Below are positions 1 through 6,677 of a stretch of DNA of 52,426 nt, piece by piece; position 1 is the stretch's first letter, and each line of letters opens with the position of its first letter. The stretch comes from Psychromonas arctica DSM 14288 (GTDB taxonomy: Bacteria; Pseudomonadota; Gammaproteobacteria; Enterobacterales; Psychromonadaceae): NCBI RefSeq assembly GCF_000482725.1, contig NZ_AXWP01000008.1:329878-382303 (forward strand), read 5' to 3'. The translations under genes were made by a program, and so were the position numbers. Below the pieces are notes generated by a model, which made no database searches, was not told the DNA's origin, and saw nothing but the letters and a program-made list of their open reading frames with translations.

Positions 1-1
1 G

Positions 2-83
2 AATGATTTGGGAAAGCTCAACGGTGGGGAGTTGTAGCCATATTGAGTAAAGTTTTATTGTTGTTATCTGATATTGTTTACTT
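2..83. repeat. Direct repeat, copy 1 (~80 bp)
   Basis: Begins AATGATTTGGGAAAGCTCAA and continues through GAGTTGTAGCC to ATCTGATATTG. It matches 331-410 with a few substitutions and a 2-base difference in a G run. The copies start 329 bases apart. The function is unknown; it could be a dispersed repeat family or a cassette-type boundary. Confidence 0.75.
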
Positions 84-258
84 TAATGATTAAGGCTGAA
101 ATTTTGGTTACTGCTTTCTGTTTTAGCTCGTCTGCGCTCGCCCTGTCGGCGACCAAACTTTCTTTTATCAGAAAAGACCTATACCTACAAAGAACTCAAA
201 GAAACTGACCACCGAATCACTTTCTGATCCAATTAATCAATTACTTCTATAACGCACC

Positions 259-292
259 GGCTCTTGCAGGCCATCCATGGCCAGAACGAGCC
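259..292. repeat. Nested palindrome
   Basis: Outer arms GGCTC (259-263) and GAGCC (288-292) enclose inner arms GGCCAT/ATGGCC (269-282). It would form a two-part stem-loop in RNA or a cruciform in DNA. It lies between the two direct-repeat copies. Confidence 0.6.
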
Positions 293-293
293 T

Positions 294-317
294 AAACCAA
301 ACATCCTGTTTGGGTTT
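294..317. repeat. Hairpin, 10-11 bp stem
   Basis: The AAACCAAACA arm pairs with TGTTTGGGTTT around a TCC loop, with one bulge. It starts two bases after the preceding palindrome and just before the second direct-repeat copy. No T-run follows, so it does not look like a terminator. Confidence 0.5.
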
Positions 318-330
318 GCTAAAAGCAATA

Positions 331-410
331 AATGATTTGGGAAAGTTCAACGGTGGGGGGAGTTGTAGCCACATTGAGTAAGGTTTTATTGTAACTATCT
401 GATATTGCTT
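331..410. repeat. Direct repeat, copy 2 (~80 bp)
   Basis: Second copy of the repeat at 2-83. It starts AATGATTTGGGAAAGTTCAA and shares the GAGTTGTAGCC and ATCTGATATTG blocks. The last 20 bases are more diverged than the first 60. Confidence 0.75.
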
Positions 411-487
411 GTTTCAATTGTTTTCGCTGCATTTCAAGTTCCAGGAGCAGGTTTTTCCTCTTGTAAGATGATTCAAAATGAAAGACT

Positions 488-519
488 TGACCCCATTAGT
501 TTGTGACCCCATTAGTTTG
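488..519. repeat. Tandem 16-bp duplication, TGACCCC type
   Basis: TGACCCCATTAGTTTG occurs twice, perfectly and back to back. A related single motif, TGACCCCGTTAAGTTG, lies at 49389-49404 in another intergenic region, so this looks like a dispersed small repeat. Its origin, REP-like or mobile-element derived, is not determined. Confidence 0.6.
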
Positions 520-634
520 CTTGGGGGCCAGCACTTTTGTGTTTGATTGTTGAACCTCATTTGCGGGAATAGCACATCTTATTCAGGTTCCATTTTTAGA
601 TTACGTTGAATCAAGCGATGATATCGAGACCTTT

Positions 635-913
635 TTATTCAGCGAGTGATAGCATTTTCAATGCAGCACCTCTTGGCTTACTGTCTCCTTGTTCCCATTT
701 TTTTACTAACTTATCACTCACATTAAAATAACGAGCAAAGACGGGTTGAGAAAGTTTATTTTTAAGCCTAAGTGCTCGAACTTGATCTGGTGTAAACTCA
801 TGCACACTAGTTAAACAAAGTGCATCAAACTTACGCATAGTGGTTTTATCTATCGAACCAGATTTCTGTAGGCCTTTAGCTGTTTTATGTACTGCTTTTA
901 AAATATCACTCAT
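635..913 (-). CDS. XRE-family antitoxin (HigA/NadS-like)
   Basis: A 92-residue helix-turn-helix protein. The C-terminal half (from about residue 40, TPDQVRALRLKNKLSQPVFA, then KKWEQGDSKP) is a Cro/C1-type HTH typical of antitoxins paired with RelE/HigB-type toxins. Such antitoxins bind the toxin and repress their own operon. The start codon overlaps the 3' end of the upstream toxin frame, the usual toxin-first arrangement. The toxin itself is truncated at the IS630 element (see 906-1056), so this antitoxin is probably an orphan here. Its native operon promoter, expected upstream of the toxin, is gone; any expression must come from the IS or from inside the remnant. Confidence 0.8.
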   Translation of the reverse strand: MSDILKAVHKTAKGLQKSGSIDKTTMRKFDALCLTSVHEFTPDQVRALRLKNKLSQPVFARYFNVSDKLVKKWEQGDSKPRGAALKMLSLAE

Positions 914-1056
914 CGTTTTCTACCTTAATAAGTTCGCCATCATTTACAAGTTGGTTTAGCTCATTCTGATCAAACCCTAGAAACTCTTTAGCTAACTCTT
1001 TTAGTGCTAATTTCTCTTTAGAATTAATATTCGCTTTGTCACTCTTGGCAAAGACA
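906..1056 (-). pseudogene. RelE/HigB-like toxin, C-terminal remnant
   Basis: Reading leftward from the IS630 end, an open frame encodes about 50 residues, including VYVFAKSDKANINSKEK, KELAKEFLGF and a C-terminus GELIKVENDE. It stops at 906-908, overlapping the antitoxin start. The FAKSD and KELAK motifs are characteristic of the C-terminal half of RelE-superfamily toxins of the HigB/COG4737 group, which are usually about 100-110 residues. The N-terminal half is absent; the frame enters the IS inverted repeat at about 1057. The missing half is not on the other side of the IS, where thiP sequence starts instead. The remnant is too short to be an active RNase. Confidence 0.75.
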
Positions 1057-2156
1057 TATACCCGTGATCAATGAAGATGCTTGATTTTTAGCTTAATGAG
1101 GATCATGCTACCTCAATGCAAAAAATAAACCTCACTTCTGACCAAAAGCATAAATTAATGCAGTTACATCACGAAACTCGTGATAAGCGTGTTTGTGATC
1201 GTATTAAAGCCATTATCCACCATTCAAATGGGTGGTCTACTAGTCAGATTGCGGAAGCTTTACTCATTCATGAGACAAGTGTTAATCGACACATCAATGA
1301 ATATCTTGCGACGGGCAAATTAAAACCTGAAAATGGTGGCTCTCACGGTTATTTATCTGTTGCTCAAACAGAATCTTTGATACTTCATTTATCCAATAAT
1401 ACTTATCGATATTCTTACCAAATCATTGATTACGTTTTCGATACTTGGAATATCTCATTTAGTGTTTCTGGACTGAATAAATGGTTGCATCAGCATAAAT
1501 TTAGTTACAAATATCCAAAAGGTGTTCCTCATAAATTTGATGCCGATAAACAAGCTGAATTTATCGAGTATTACAAACAACTCAAAGCTACCGCAGGTAA
1601 CTCACCTATTTTGTTTATGGATGCAATGCATCCAACTCAGGCGACTAAAGTAGCATGTGGGTGGATCCAAACTGGCCAAGATAAAAGTATTGAGACAACC
1701 GGAAGTCGAACACGATTAAATATTATTGGCGCTATTAACTTAAGCGAAATTGGTTCGGCGATTGTTAAACGTTATGAAAAAGTAAATAGTGATTATATTA
1801 ATATTTTCTTAGCAGAATTGAGGGCACAACATCCGCCGGATCTGAGTATTCATTTGGTACTCGATGGCGCAGCTTATCATCGGTCAAATATAGTAAAAAA
1901 CAAAGCGAATGAGCTTAATATTCAACTTCATTATTTACCACCTTACAGCCCCAATTTGAATCCAATAGAGCGACTGTGGAAAGTAATGAATGAACATGTG
2001 AGAAATAATAAATATTTTTCTAGTGCCCAAGAATTTCGAGAACAGATTGATCAGTTTTTTGAAAGTAAACTTCCTGAGATAGGAGACTCATTATCGAGTC
2101 GAATTAATGACAACTTTCAAAAGCTAACGCCTGCATCTTGAAGTGGGATGGGTATA
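1057..2156 (+). mobile_element. IS630-family insertion sequence, complete
   Basis: A 1.1-kb element with imperfect terminal inverted repeats. The left end runs inward from TATACCC at 1057 through GAAGATGC to TTAGCTT; the right end, read inward on the other strand from 2156, gives TATACCC, CAAGATGC and TTAGCTT at nearly the same spacing. TA dinucleotides flank both ends, as expected for IS630/Tc1-type insertion. It carries one full-length transposase gene. The left flank is toxin-antitoxin DNA and the right flank is thiP, so the flanks do not reconstitute one gene. Confidence 0.82.
1116..2141 (+). CDS. IS630-family transposase
   Basis: A 341-residue DDE transposase that cuts and rejoins the element ends, targeting TA dinucleotides. 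An N-terminal helix-turn-helix (about residues 10-75, with GWSTSQIAEAL) would bind the terminal repeats. The catalytic triad is visible as D169 (LFMDAMHPTQ), D250 (LVLDGAAYH) and E285 (PYSPNLNPIERLW), giving the D-34-E spacing of the family. The frame is intact and full length, so the element may be active. Its stop codon overlaps a TTG that opens the downstream thiP remnant frame. Confidence 0.93.
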   Translation: MQKINLTSDQKHKLMQLHHETRDKRVCDRIKAIIHHSNGWSTSQIAEALLIHETSVNRHINEYLATGKLKPENGGSHGYLSVAQTESLILHLSNNTYRYSYQIIDYVFDTWNISFSVSGLNKWLHQHKFSYKYPKGVPHKFDADKQAEFIEYYKQLKATAGNSPILFMDAMHPTQATKVACGWIQTGQDKSIETTGSRTRLNIIGAINLSEIGSAIVKRYEKVNSDYINIFLAELRAQHPPDLSIHLVLDGAAYHRSNIVKNKANELNIQLHYLPPYSPNLNPIERLWKVMNEHVRNNKYFSSAQEFREQIDQFFESKLPEIGDSLSSRINDNFQKLTPAS

Positions 2157-2551
2157 TAGTGATTGCAGTTAATGCATTAATGGCTTTGCCTTTTGTATTA
2201 AAGAGTTTGTCATTACCTATGTTACATAATGCTCAAAAATATGAATTATTATGTGCGAGCATAGGTGTATTTTGGTGGCATCGTTTTTATTGGGTTGAAT
2301 GGAAAGCGTTACGACGACCTATTTTACAAGCGCTGTGTTTAAGCTTTGTGCTGTCCGTGGGTGATTTAAGTGCGATTGCATTATTTGGTAGCCATAACTT
2401 TAGTACTTTACCTTTATATCTTTTCCAATTATTAGGCAGTTATCAAATGCAATCAGCAGCTGTCATTGCGTTGGTGCTATTGGTGTTGAGTGTGGGTGTT
2501 TTTATAGTGGTGGAATATCTATTTAAAGAAAGAAGAACTCAACATGATTAA
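2138..2551 (+). pseudogene. thiP: Thiamine ABC transporter permease ThiP, C-terminal fragment
   Basis: From about 2157 the frame encodes the last ~130 residues of ThiP, the inner-membrane permease of the thiamine/TPP importer. Recognisable stretches include NALMALPFVLKSL, the cytoplasmic coupling-loop region (EWKALRRPILQAL), SVGDLSAIALFGS and FSTLPLYLFQLLGSYQ. Full ThiP proteins are about 500-540 residues with around twelve membrane segments, so three quarters is missing. The first six or so codons (from a TTG overlapping the transposase stop) come from the IS end. The fragment overlaps thiQ by 8 bases, as in intact thiBPQ operons. It cannot form a transport channel alone. No thiB is present. 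Confidence 0.85.
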
Positions 2552-3254
2552 ATTTACAGACGTTAATTATCATTATAAACAGCAAAGCTTTCATTTTGAT
2601 TTAGAGGTTGAAGCCGGCAGTGTAGTCGCTATTCTTGGGCCAAGTGGAGCCGGTAAAAGCACGCTTTTAAATTTATTGGCGGGTTTTATTACACCAGTGC
2701 AAGGAGAGATCAAAATAAATAACAGTTCAATCCTTAAGCAAGCACCGCATCAGCGACCACTTTCAATCTTGTTTCAGGATAATAATCTATTTACGCACCT
2801 TTCTGCCTATGAAAATATTGCATTAGGTTTACATCCTGGCTTAAAACTTAATGCTGAGCAAAAGTTACGTCTACATACTGTCAGCGAGCAAGTTGGTGTA
2901 GAGAGCTTATTAGATCGTTTGCCTGCTCAACTTTCTGGAGGGCAGCAACAACGTATCGCGTTAGCGCGTTGCTTTGTACAGGATAAACCTATCCTACTGC
3001 TAGATGAGCCTTTCTCTGCCTTAGATCCTGTGTTGCGAGTGGCAATGTTGAAGTCAGTTAAGTCATTGGCTAAATTACAAAATGTTACCGTGTTGATGGT
3101 CACTCATCATATTCATGATGCATTATCCGTAGCCTCTGACTTTGTTTTTATCGACCGAGGCACTGCCTTAGCCGTTGAAAAAATTACTTACCTCAATACG
3201 ACTCATAACAATAAGCAACTAGTGTATTTTTTGAGCGCCGAAATGAATAGGTGA
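2544..3254 (+). CDS. thiQ: Thiamine ABC transporter ATP-binding protein ThiQ
   Basis: A 236-residue ABC ATPase that would energise thiamine/TPP import with ThiP and periplasmic ThiB. Visible motifs are Walker A GPSGAGKST, Q-loop ILFQDNNLF, signature LSGGQQQRIALARC, Walker B ILLLDEPFSALDP and the switch-histidine region THHIHDA. The frame is intact and its start overlaps the end of the thiP fragment, the standard translational coupling of this operon. Because ThiP is truncated and thiB is absent, this copy is probably without a partner unless a full thiBP exists elsewhere. Transcription would have to come from the IS630 element or read-through. Confidence 0.9.
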   Translation: MIKFTDVNYHYKQQSFHFDLEVEAGSVVAILGPSGAGKSTLLNLLAGFITPVQGEIKINNSSILKQAPHQRPLSILFQDNNLFTHLSAYENIALGLHPGLKLNAEQKLRLHTVSEQVGVESLLDRLPAQLSGGQQQRIALARCFVQDKPILLLDEPFSALDPVLRVAMLKSVKSLAKLQNVTVLMVTHHIHDALSVASDFVFIDRGTALAVEKITYLNTTHNNKQLVYFLSAEMNR

Positions 3255-3548
3255 TAGGATTTTTTCGGTATACTATTCAATCAATTTAGGCCATATTCTA
3301 TTCATGAACAACGACTTATGGTGTCGCTTTAATGATTTTAGTTCTACTATTTGTATTAATTATAATGATTTCTCCCATGGAAGTGTCAGCTTTATTTACA
3401 ACTTAATTGTAGGTAACTAATTATGGGTAATTACATGGTTGATATTTAAGCAATTGTTAAAGTTGGATCGTTACTTGCTCCTTTGTAGGTATATTGTTGT
3501 TTAACTATTCCCTATAAAACGTAAACAAGGGAAGTAAAGGAGTACTTT

Positions 3549-4172
3549 ATGAAATTGAAATCAATGAAATCGATAGTGACATGCATGATTTTCTCAATTG
3601 CGAGCTTATTTAATATAGCGAATGCAAGTGTACTGACCGGGAACTTAAATGTGGATAATACATTTTCTGCATATTTAAGCACCGATGATAGCGTACAAGG
3701 TGCTTTATTAGTCTCTGGTAATGATTGGACTGTAACGGACACTTTTAGTACTAATTTAACGGCAGGAACAGACTATTACCTACATGTTAAAGCGCAAGAC
3801 TGGGGCTATATAGCCGGATTTTTAGGTGATTTTAGTATAGATACTAATGATCACGTGTTTAACAACGGTTTGGCACAATTATTAACTAATAATGTTGATT
3901 GGAATGTAAGCACGACTGGTTGGAATAACTATACAACTGCTAGCACTAGTTTATTAGGTACCTCTTATAATGGAATCGGACCTTGGGGGTTAAGAAGTGG
4001 TGTTGATGCTAATGCAGATTGGATTTGGTCATCTGAATCTTATACTGATTTAAATGCTTATTTCTCAACCACAATTACAGCTGTAACGGCAGTACCTGCG
4101 CCATCAACAATGATTATCTTTGGTCTAGCGCTTATTGGCTTAGCATCACGTCGATTCAAAAAACAAGCTTAA
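3549..4172 (+). CDS. PEP-CTERM sorting-domain exported protein
   Basis: A 207-residue secreted protein of unknown function. Residues 1-26 are a Sec signal peptide ending ANA. The middle is rich in Asn, Thr, Ser, Asp and aromatic residues, consistent with an all-beta extracellular domain. The C-terminus from residue 182 is VPAPST followed by a hydrophobic helix (MIIFGLALIGLA) and a basic tail (SRRFKK), the pattern of the PEP-CTERM sorting signal processed by exosortases in exopolysaccharide-producing bacteria. An AAAGGAG Shine-Dalgarno precedes the ATG. No exosortase or polysaccharide genes lie in the window, so the enzyme must be encoded elsewhere. A hairpin terminator follows. Confidence 0.8.
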   Translation: MKLKSMKSIVTCMIFSIASLFNIANASVLTGNLNVDNTFSAYLSTDDSVQGALLVSGNDWTVTDTFSTNLTAGTDYYLHVKAQDWGYIAGFLGDFSIDTNDHVFNNGLAQLLTNNVDWNVSTTGWNNYTTASTSLLGTSYNGIGPWGLRSGVDANADWIWSSESYTDLNAYFSTTITAVTAVPAPSTMIIFGLALIGLASRRFKKQA

Positions 4173-4207
4173 TTTAATAAGCTTAATTTATAAATTAAGC
4201 TTTACTC

Positions 4208-4245
4208 AAAAGCACCACTCGAAAGTTTGGTGCTTTATTGTTTTT
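4208..4245 (+). terminator. Rho-independent terminator after PEP-CTERM gene
   Basis: The stem AAAGCACCA / TGGTGCTTT (about 4209-4236) is followed by ATTGTTTTT. It ends transcription of the PEP-CTERM gene. Confidence 0.75.
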
Positions 4246-4247
4246 AA

Positions 4248-4279
4248 GATTCAAAGATTCAAAGATTCAAAGATTCAAA
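4248..4279. repeat. 8-bp tandem repeat, four copies
   Basis: GATTCAAA is repeated four times without interruption in the short gap between the terminator and the end of cra. This is a simple-sequence tract of slippage type with no evident function. Confidence 0.85.
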
Positions 4280-4302
4280 GCTCCCTCTGTGCCATACCTG
4301 TT

Positions 4303-5283
4303 CTATGCTCGAATTATAATTTTCCTTGGTATTAACTCTAATCCCGTTTGATAACGTTTAGCTGATGCATTTAAACCTAGTTCCAGTGCACTGTCTGCAA
4401 TCAGTTCGAATTGCTGTGCTAAAGAGTTAATTTTAATCGGTAAAAAGTCTAACAAGCGATTATCACCAAAGGTAGCTAGTTTGACTGTTTGCATGAGCGT
4501 TGGTTGCTCAATTAACACATCTAAAATACCTTCCAACATCGTATAAGAAGTCACAATAATGGCATCTGGTATTTTGTCTTCTGCTACCCATTGTTTAAAA
4601 GCGGCTTTGCCAGATTCACTATTAAAGTGCTCGCCATAAATAGAAGTACAGGTTATTCCTTGTTTTTCGGCTTGCGCTTTAAAACCTGCGTGACGTTGAC
4701 GAGAGATATTTAATGTAGGTAAGGCGCCAATCAGGCCAATAGACTTTACATGCTCAGTGATCATGGATCCTGTTAATTCATAAGCACCATCAAAATCCTC
4801 ACTGATCACACAACCAAAATATTCATCATCTAAGGCGCGGTCAAGGGCAATAATGGGCGTGCCTTGCTGTTGTATTTTCAAATAATATTCGCTGCCATCA
4901 GGCAATGAGCTCGCAACAAAAAGCGCATCAATACGACGACTCAATAATGCTTTTACTAAGTTCTTCTCTGTTTCTGGATCATCATCTGAACATCCAATCA
5001 GTATTTGATAACCTGCTTTACGAGAATTAGATTCGAGTAATTTGGCTAATTTTGTATAACTGCTGTTTTCAAGATCTGGAATGATCAGCCCAAAAGATCG
5101 GCTACTACCAGCACGCAGGGCTGACGCAGCATGGTCAGGACTATAATTGTGTTCATTAACAACCGCCATCACTCTCAGTTGCGTCTTTTCACTGATCCTA
5201 TATTTCTTGGCTTTACCATTAATGACATAGCTTGCAGTGGTTTTTGATACGCCTGCTAATTTGGCAATATTATCTAATGTCAT
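4303..5283 (-). CDS. cra: Catabolite repressor/activator Cra (FruR)
   Basis: A 326-residue LacI/GalR-family regulator. Residues 1-50 form the DNA-binding headpiece (MTLDNIAKLAGVSKTTASYV, then the hinge region), and the rest is a periplasmic-binding-protein-like effector domain (GLIIPDLENSSYTKLAKLLE; ALDRALDDEYFG; ATFGDNRLLDFLP) that in this family senses fructose-1-phosphate or fructose-1,6-bisphosphate. Length and sequence match enterobacterial Cra closely. It is transcribed away from fruBKA, and three Cra-type palindromes lie between them, so it likely controls both the operon and itself. Inducer release would occur when FruA imports fructose as F1P. Confidence 0.92.
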   Translation of the reverse strand: MTLDNIAKLAGVSKTTASYVINGKAKKYRISEKTQLRVMAVVNEHNYSPDHAASALRAGSSRSFGLIIPDLENSSYTKLAKLLESNSRKAGYQILIGCSDDDPETEKNLVKALLSRRIDALFVASSLPDGSEYYLKIQQQGTPIIALDRALDDEYFGCVISEDFDGAYELTGSMITEHVKSIGLIGALPTLNISRQRHAGFKAQAEKQGITCTSIYGEHFNSESGKAAFKQWVAEDKIPDAIIVTSYTMLEGILDVLIEQPTLMQTVKLATFGDNRLLDFLPIKINSLAQQFELIADSALELGLNASAKRYQTGLELIPRKIIIRA

Positions 5284-5357
5284 GGTTAAGATCCTTATTT
5301 ATGTCGACAAGATCAAATTAATGCAAGTCTAATATGTTTAGTAGTTGCATTATATGC

Positions 5358-5369
5358 TGAATCGATTCA
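5358..5369. promoter_or_regulatory. Cra/FruR operator 1
   Basis: TGAATCGATTCA, a perfect palindrome preceded by GC, matches the Cra half-site pattern TGAA..TTCA. It is the copy nearest the cra start, about 75 bases upstream of it. Confidence 0.8.
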
Positions 5370-5379
5370 CTATAAAAGC

Positions 5380-5391
5380 TGAAACGATTCA
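5380..5391. promoter_or_regulatory. Cra/FruR operator 2
   Basis: TGAAACGATTCA, closest to the canonical Cra site TGAAACGTTTCA. It starts 22 bases after operator 1, about two helical turns, so two bound dimers would face the same side of the DNA. Confidence 0.82.
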
Positions 5392-5480
5392 GTAAGACTT
5401 AAAGTTTGCAATAATTGAGACCAGCGTAACGTATTAATTATTATTTTATAAGCTTATTGAAAATTTTTTGAATGTTTTGC

Positions 5481-5492
5481 TGAATCGATTCA
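5481..5492. promoter_or_regulatory. Cra/FruR operator 3 (fruB-proximal)
   Basis: TGAATCGATTCA, identical to operator 1 and flanked by GC and GT. It lies about 50 bases upstream of the fruB start, in a position to block the fruBKA promoter. Confidence 0.82.
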
Positions 5493-5543
5493 GTAAAGCG
5501 TTAATAGCGAATAATTCATTAATAGAGCGAGAGATTAAGACCG

Positions 5544-6674
5544 ATGCTGACACTAACTAATAACGATATAACCTTACAACAAAGCGCAAGTGATAAAACC
5601 ACTGCCATTAAAGCAATTGCTAAGCAACTGACTGATAACGGTTTAGTGGCGGAGCAATACGTGACTGGCATGCTTAACCGAGAAAAACAAAATTCAACAT
5701 TTTTAGGTAATGGCATTGCGATTCCTCATGGCACAACAGATACACGAGATTTGGTGAATAAAACCGGTGTTGTGGTACATCATTTCCCTGAAGGGGTGAA
5801 TTGGGGGGATGGAAATGTAGCTTATGTCGCAATTGGTATTGCTGCTAAGTCTGACGAACACTTAGGTATTTTAAAGCAATTAACTAAAGTGTTATCTGCT
5901 GATGATGTAGAAGGTAAATTAAAACAAGCTAAAACAAAAGATGACATCATCAAGTTATTAAATGGTGAAGTGCAGTTTGAAGCTGACTTCAACCCCACTT
6001 TAATACATTTAAATTTCCCAGCGACTGACATGATTCAAATGAGCGCTGTCGCAGGTGGCCTATTAAAAAATAGTGGTAGTGTAGAAAGTCAATTTGTTGC
6101 TGAGTTAGTCACAAAAGAGGTCACACATCTAGGTAATGGCTTGTGGTTAGTGAGTGGAGACCAAGGCGTTAAACGTTCTGCTATGTCTATTTTAACGACT
6201 AGCGAAGCCTGCGAATATAAAGGATTACCAGTGAAGGCCGTCATTGCTATTGCTGCTTGTAATGATTCACATCGTACGCTGTTAAACACCATTAGCCAGT
6301 TGGTGTTTGAGCAGCAACAAACAAAAATTTTCACCTCCACTGCCGCTGAATTAGTCGCTTTGTTCAACGGTTCAGTACAACAAGTCTCTGTTGATGGCGA
6401 TAATGTCGCGACGTTCAAAATTCAAAATGCACACGGTTTACATGCTCGTCCTAGTGCAATGTTAGTGGCAACCGTTAAGAAATATAAATCAACAATTAAA
6501 GTATCAAATATTGATGGCGAAAATAAATTCGTTGATGCAAAAAGTCTGATGAAAGTGATTGGTTTAGGGGTTAAACACGGTAACTCATTACAATTTACCG
6601 CAGAGGGGCCTGATGCAAAAGAAGCGCTAGTAGGTATTGGTGAAGCGATTGCTTCTGGCCTGAGTGAGGGGTAA
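5544..6674 (+). CDS. fruB: Fructose PTS diphosphoryl transfer protein FruB (EIIA-M-FPr)
   Basis: A 376-residue cytoplasmic phosphocarrier passing phosphate from enzyme I to FruA. Residues 1-142 are the EIIA-Fru domain, with the phospho-accepting histidine at H62 (AIPHGTTD). A middle domain (about 155-285) of the usual FruB type follows. The C-terminal ~90 residues are the HPr-like FPr domain with active histidine H300 (GLHARPSA). It is the first gene of fruB-fruK-fruA; fruK starts 3 bases after its stop. Fructose made available by Cra relief would be imported and phosphorylated at C1. Length and domain order are standard. Confidence 0.94.
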   Translation: MLTLTNNDITLQQSASDKTTAIKAIAKQLTDNGLVAEQYVTGMLNREKQNSTFLGNGIAIPHGTTDTRDLVNKTGVVVHHFPEGVNWGDGNVAYVAIGIAAKSDEHLGILKQLTKVLSADDVEGKLKQAKTKDDIIKLLNGEVQFEADFNPTLIHLNFPATDMIQMSAVAGGLLKNSGSVESQFVAELVTKEVTHLGNGLWLVSGDQGVKRSAMSILTTSEACEYKGLPVKAVIAIAACNDSHRTLLNTISQLVFEQQQTKIFTSTAAELVALFNGSVQQVSVDGDNVATFKIQNAHGLHARPSAMLVATVKKYKSTIKVSNIDGENKFVDAKSLMKVIGLGVKHGNSLQFTAEGPDAKEALVGIGEAIASGLSEG

Positions 6675-6677
6675 ATC

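Larger units (their letters stand above)
1..634. other. Non-coding repeat-rich region at left edge
   Basis: I see no convincing gene here. The stretch holds two copies of an ~80-bp direct repeat (2-83 and 331-410), a strong nested palindrome (259-292), a second hairpin (294-317), and a perfect tandem duplication of a 16-bp TGACCCC unit (488-519). This density of small repeats next to a toxin-antitoxin remnant and an IS element suggests an accessory or integration-prone region. The left boundary lies outside the window. Confidence 0.6.

Noticed and set aside
635-1056. Functional type II toxin-antitoxin system
   Set aside because: The toxin frame lacks its N-terminal half at the IS630 end, so no active toxin can be made.
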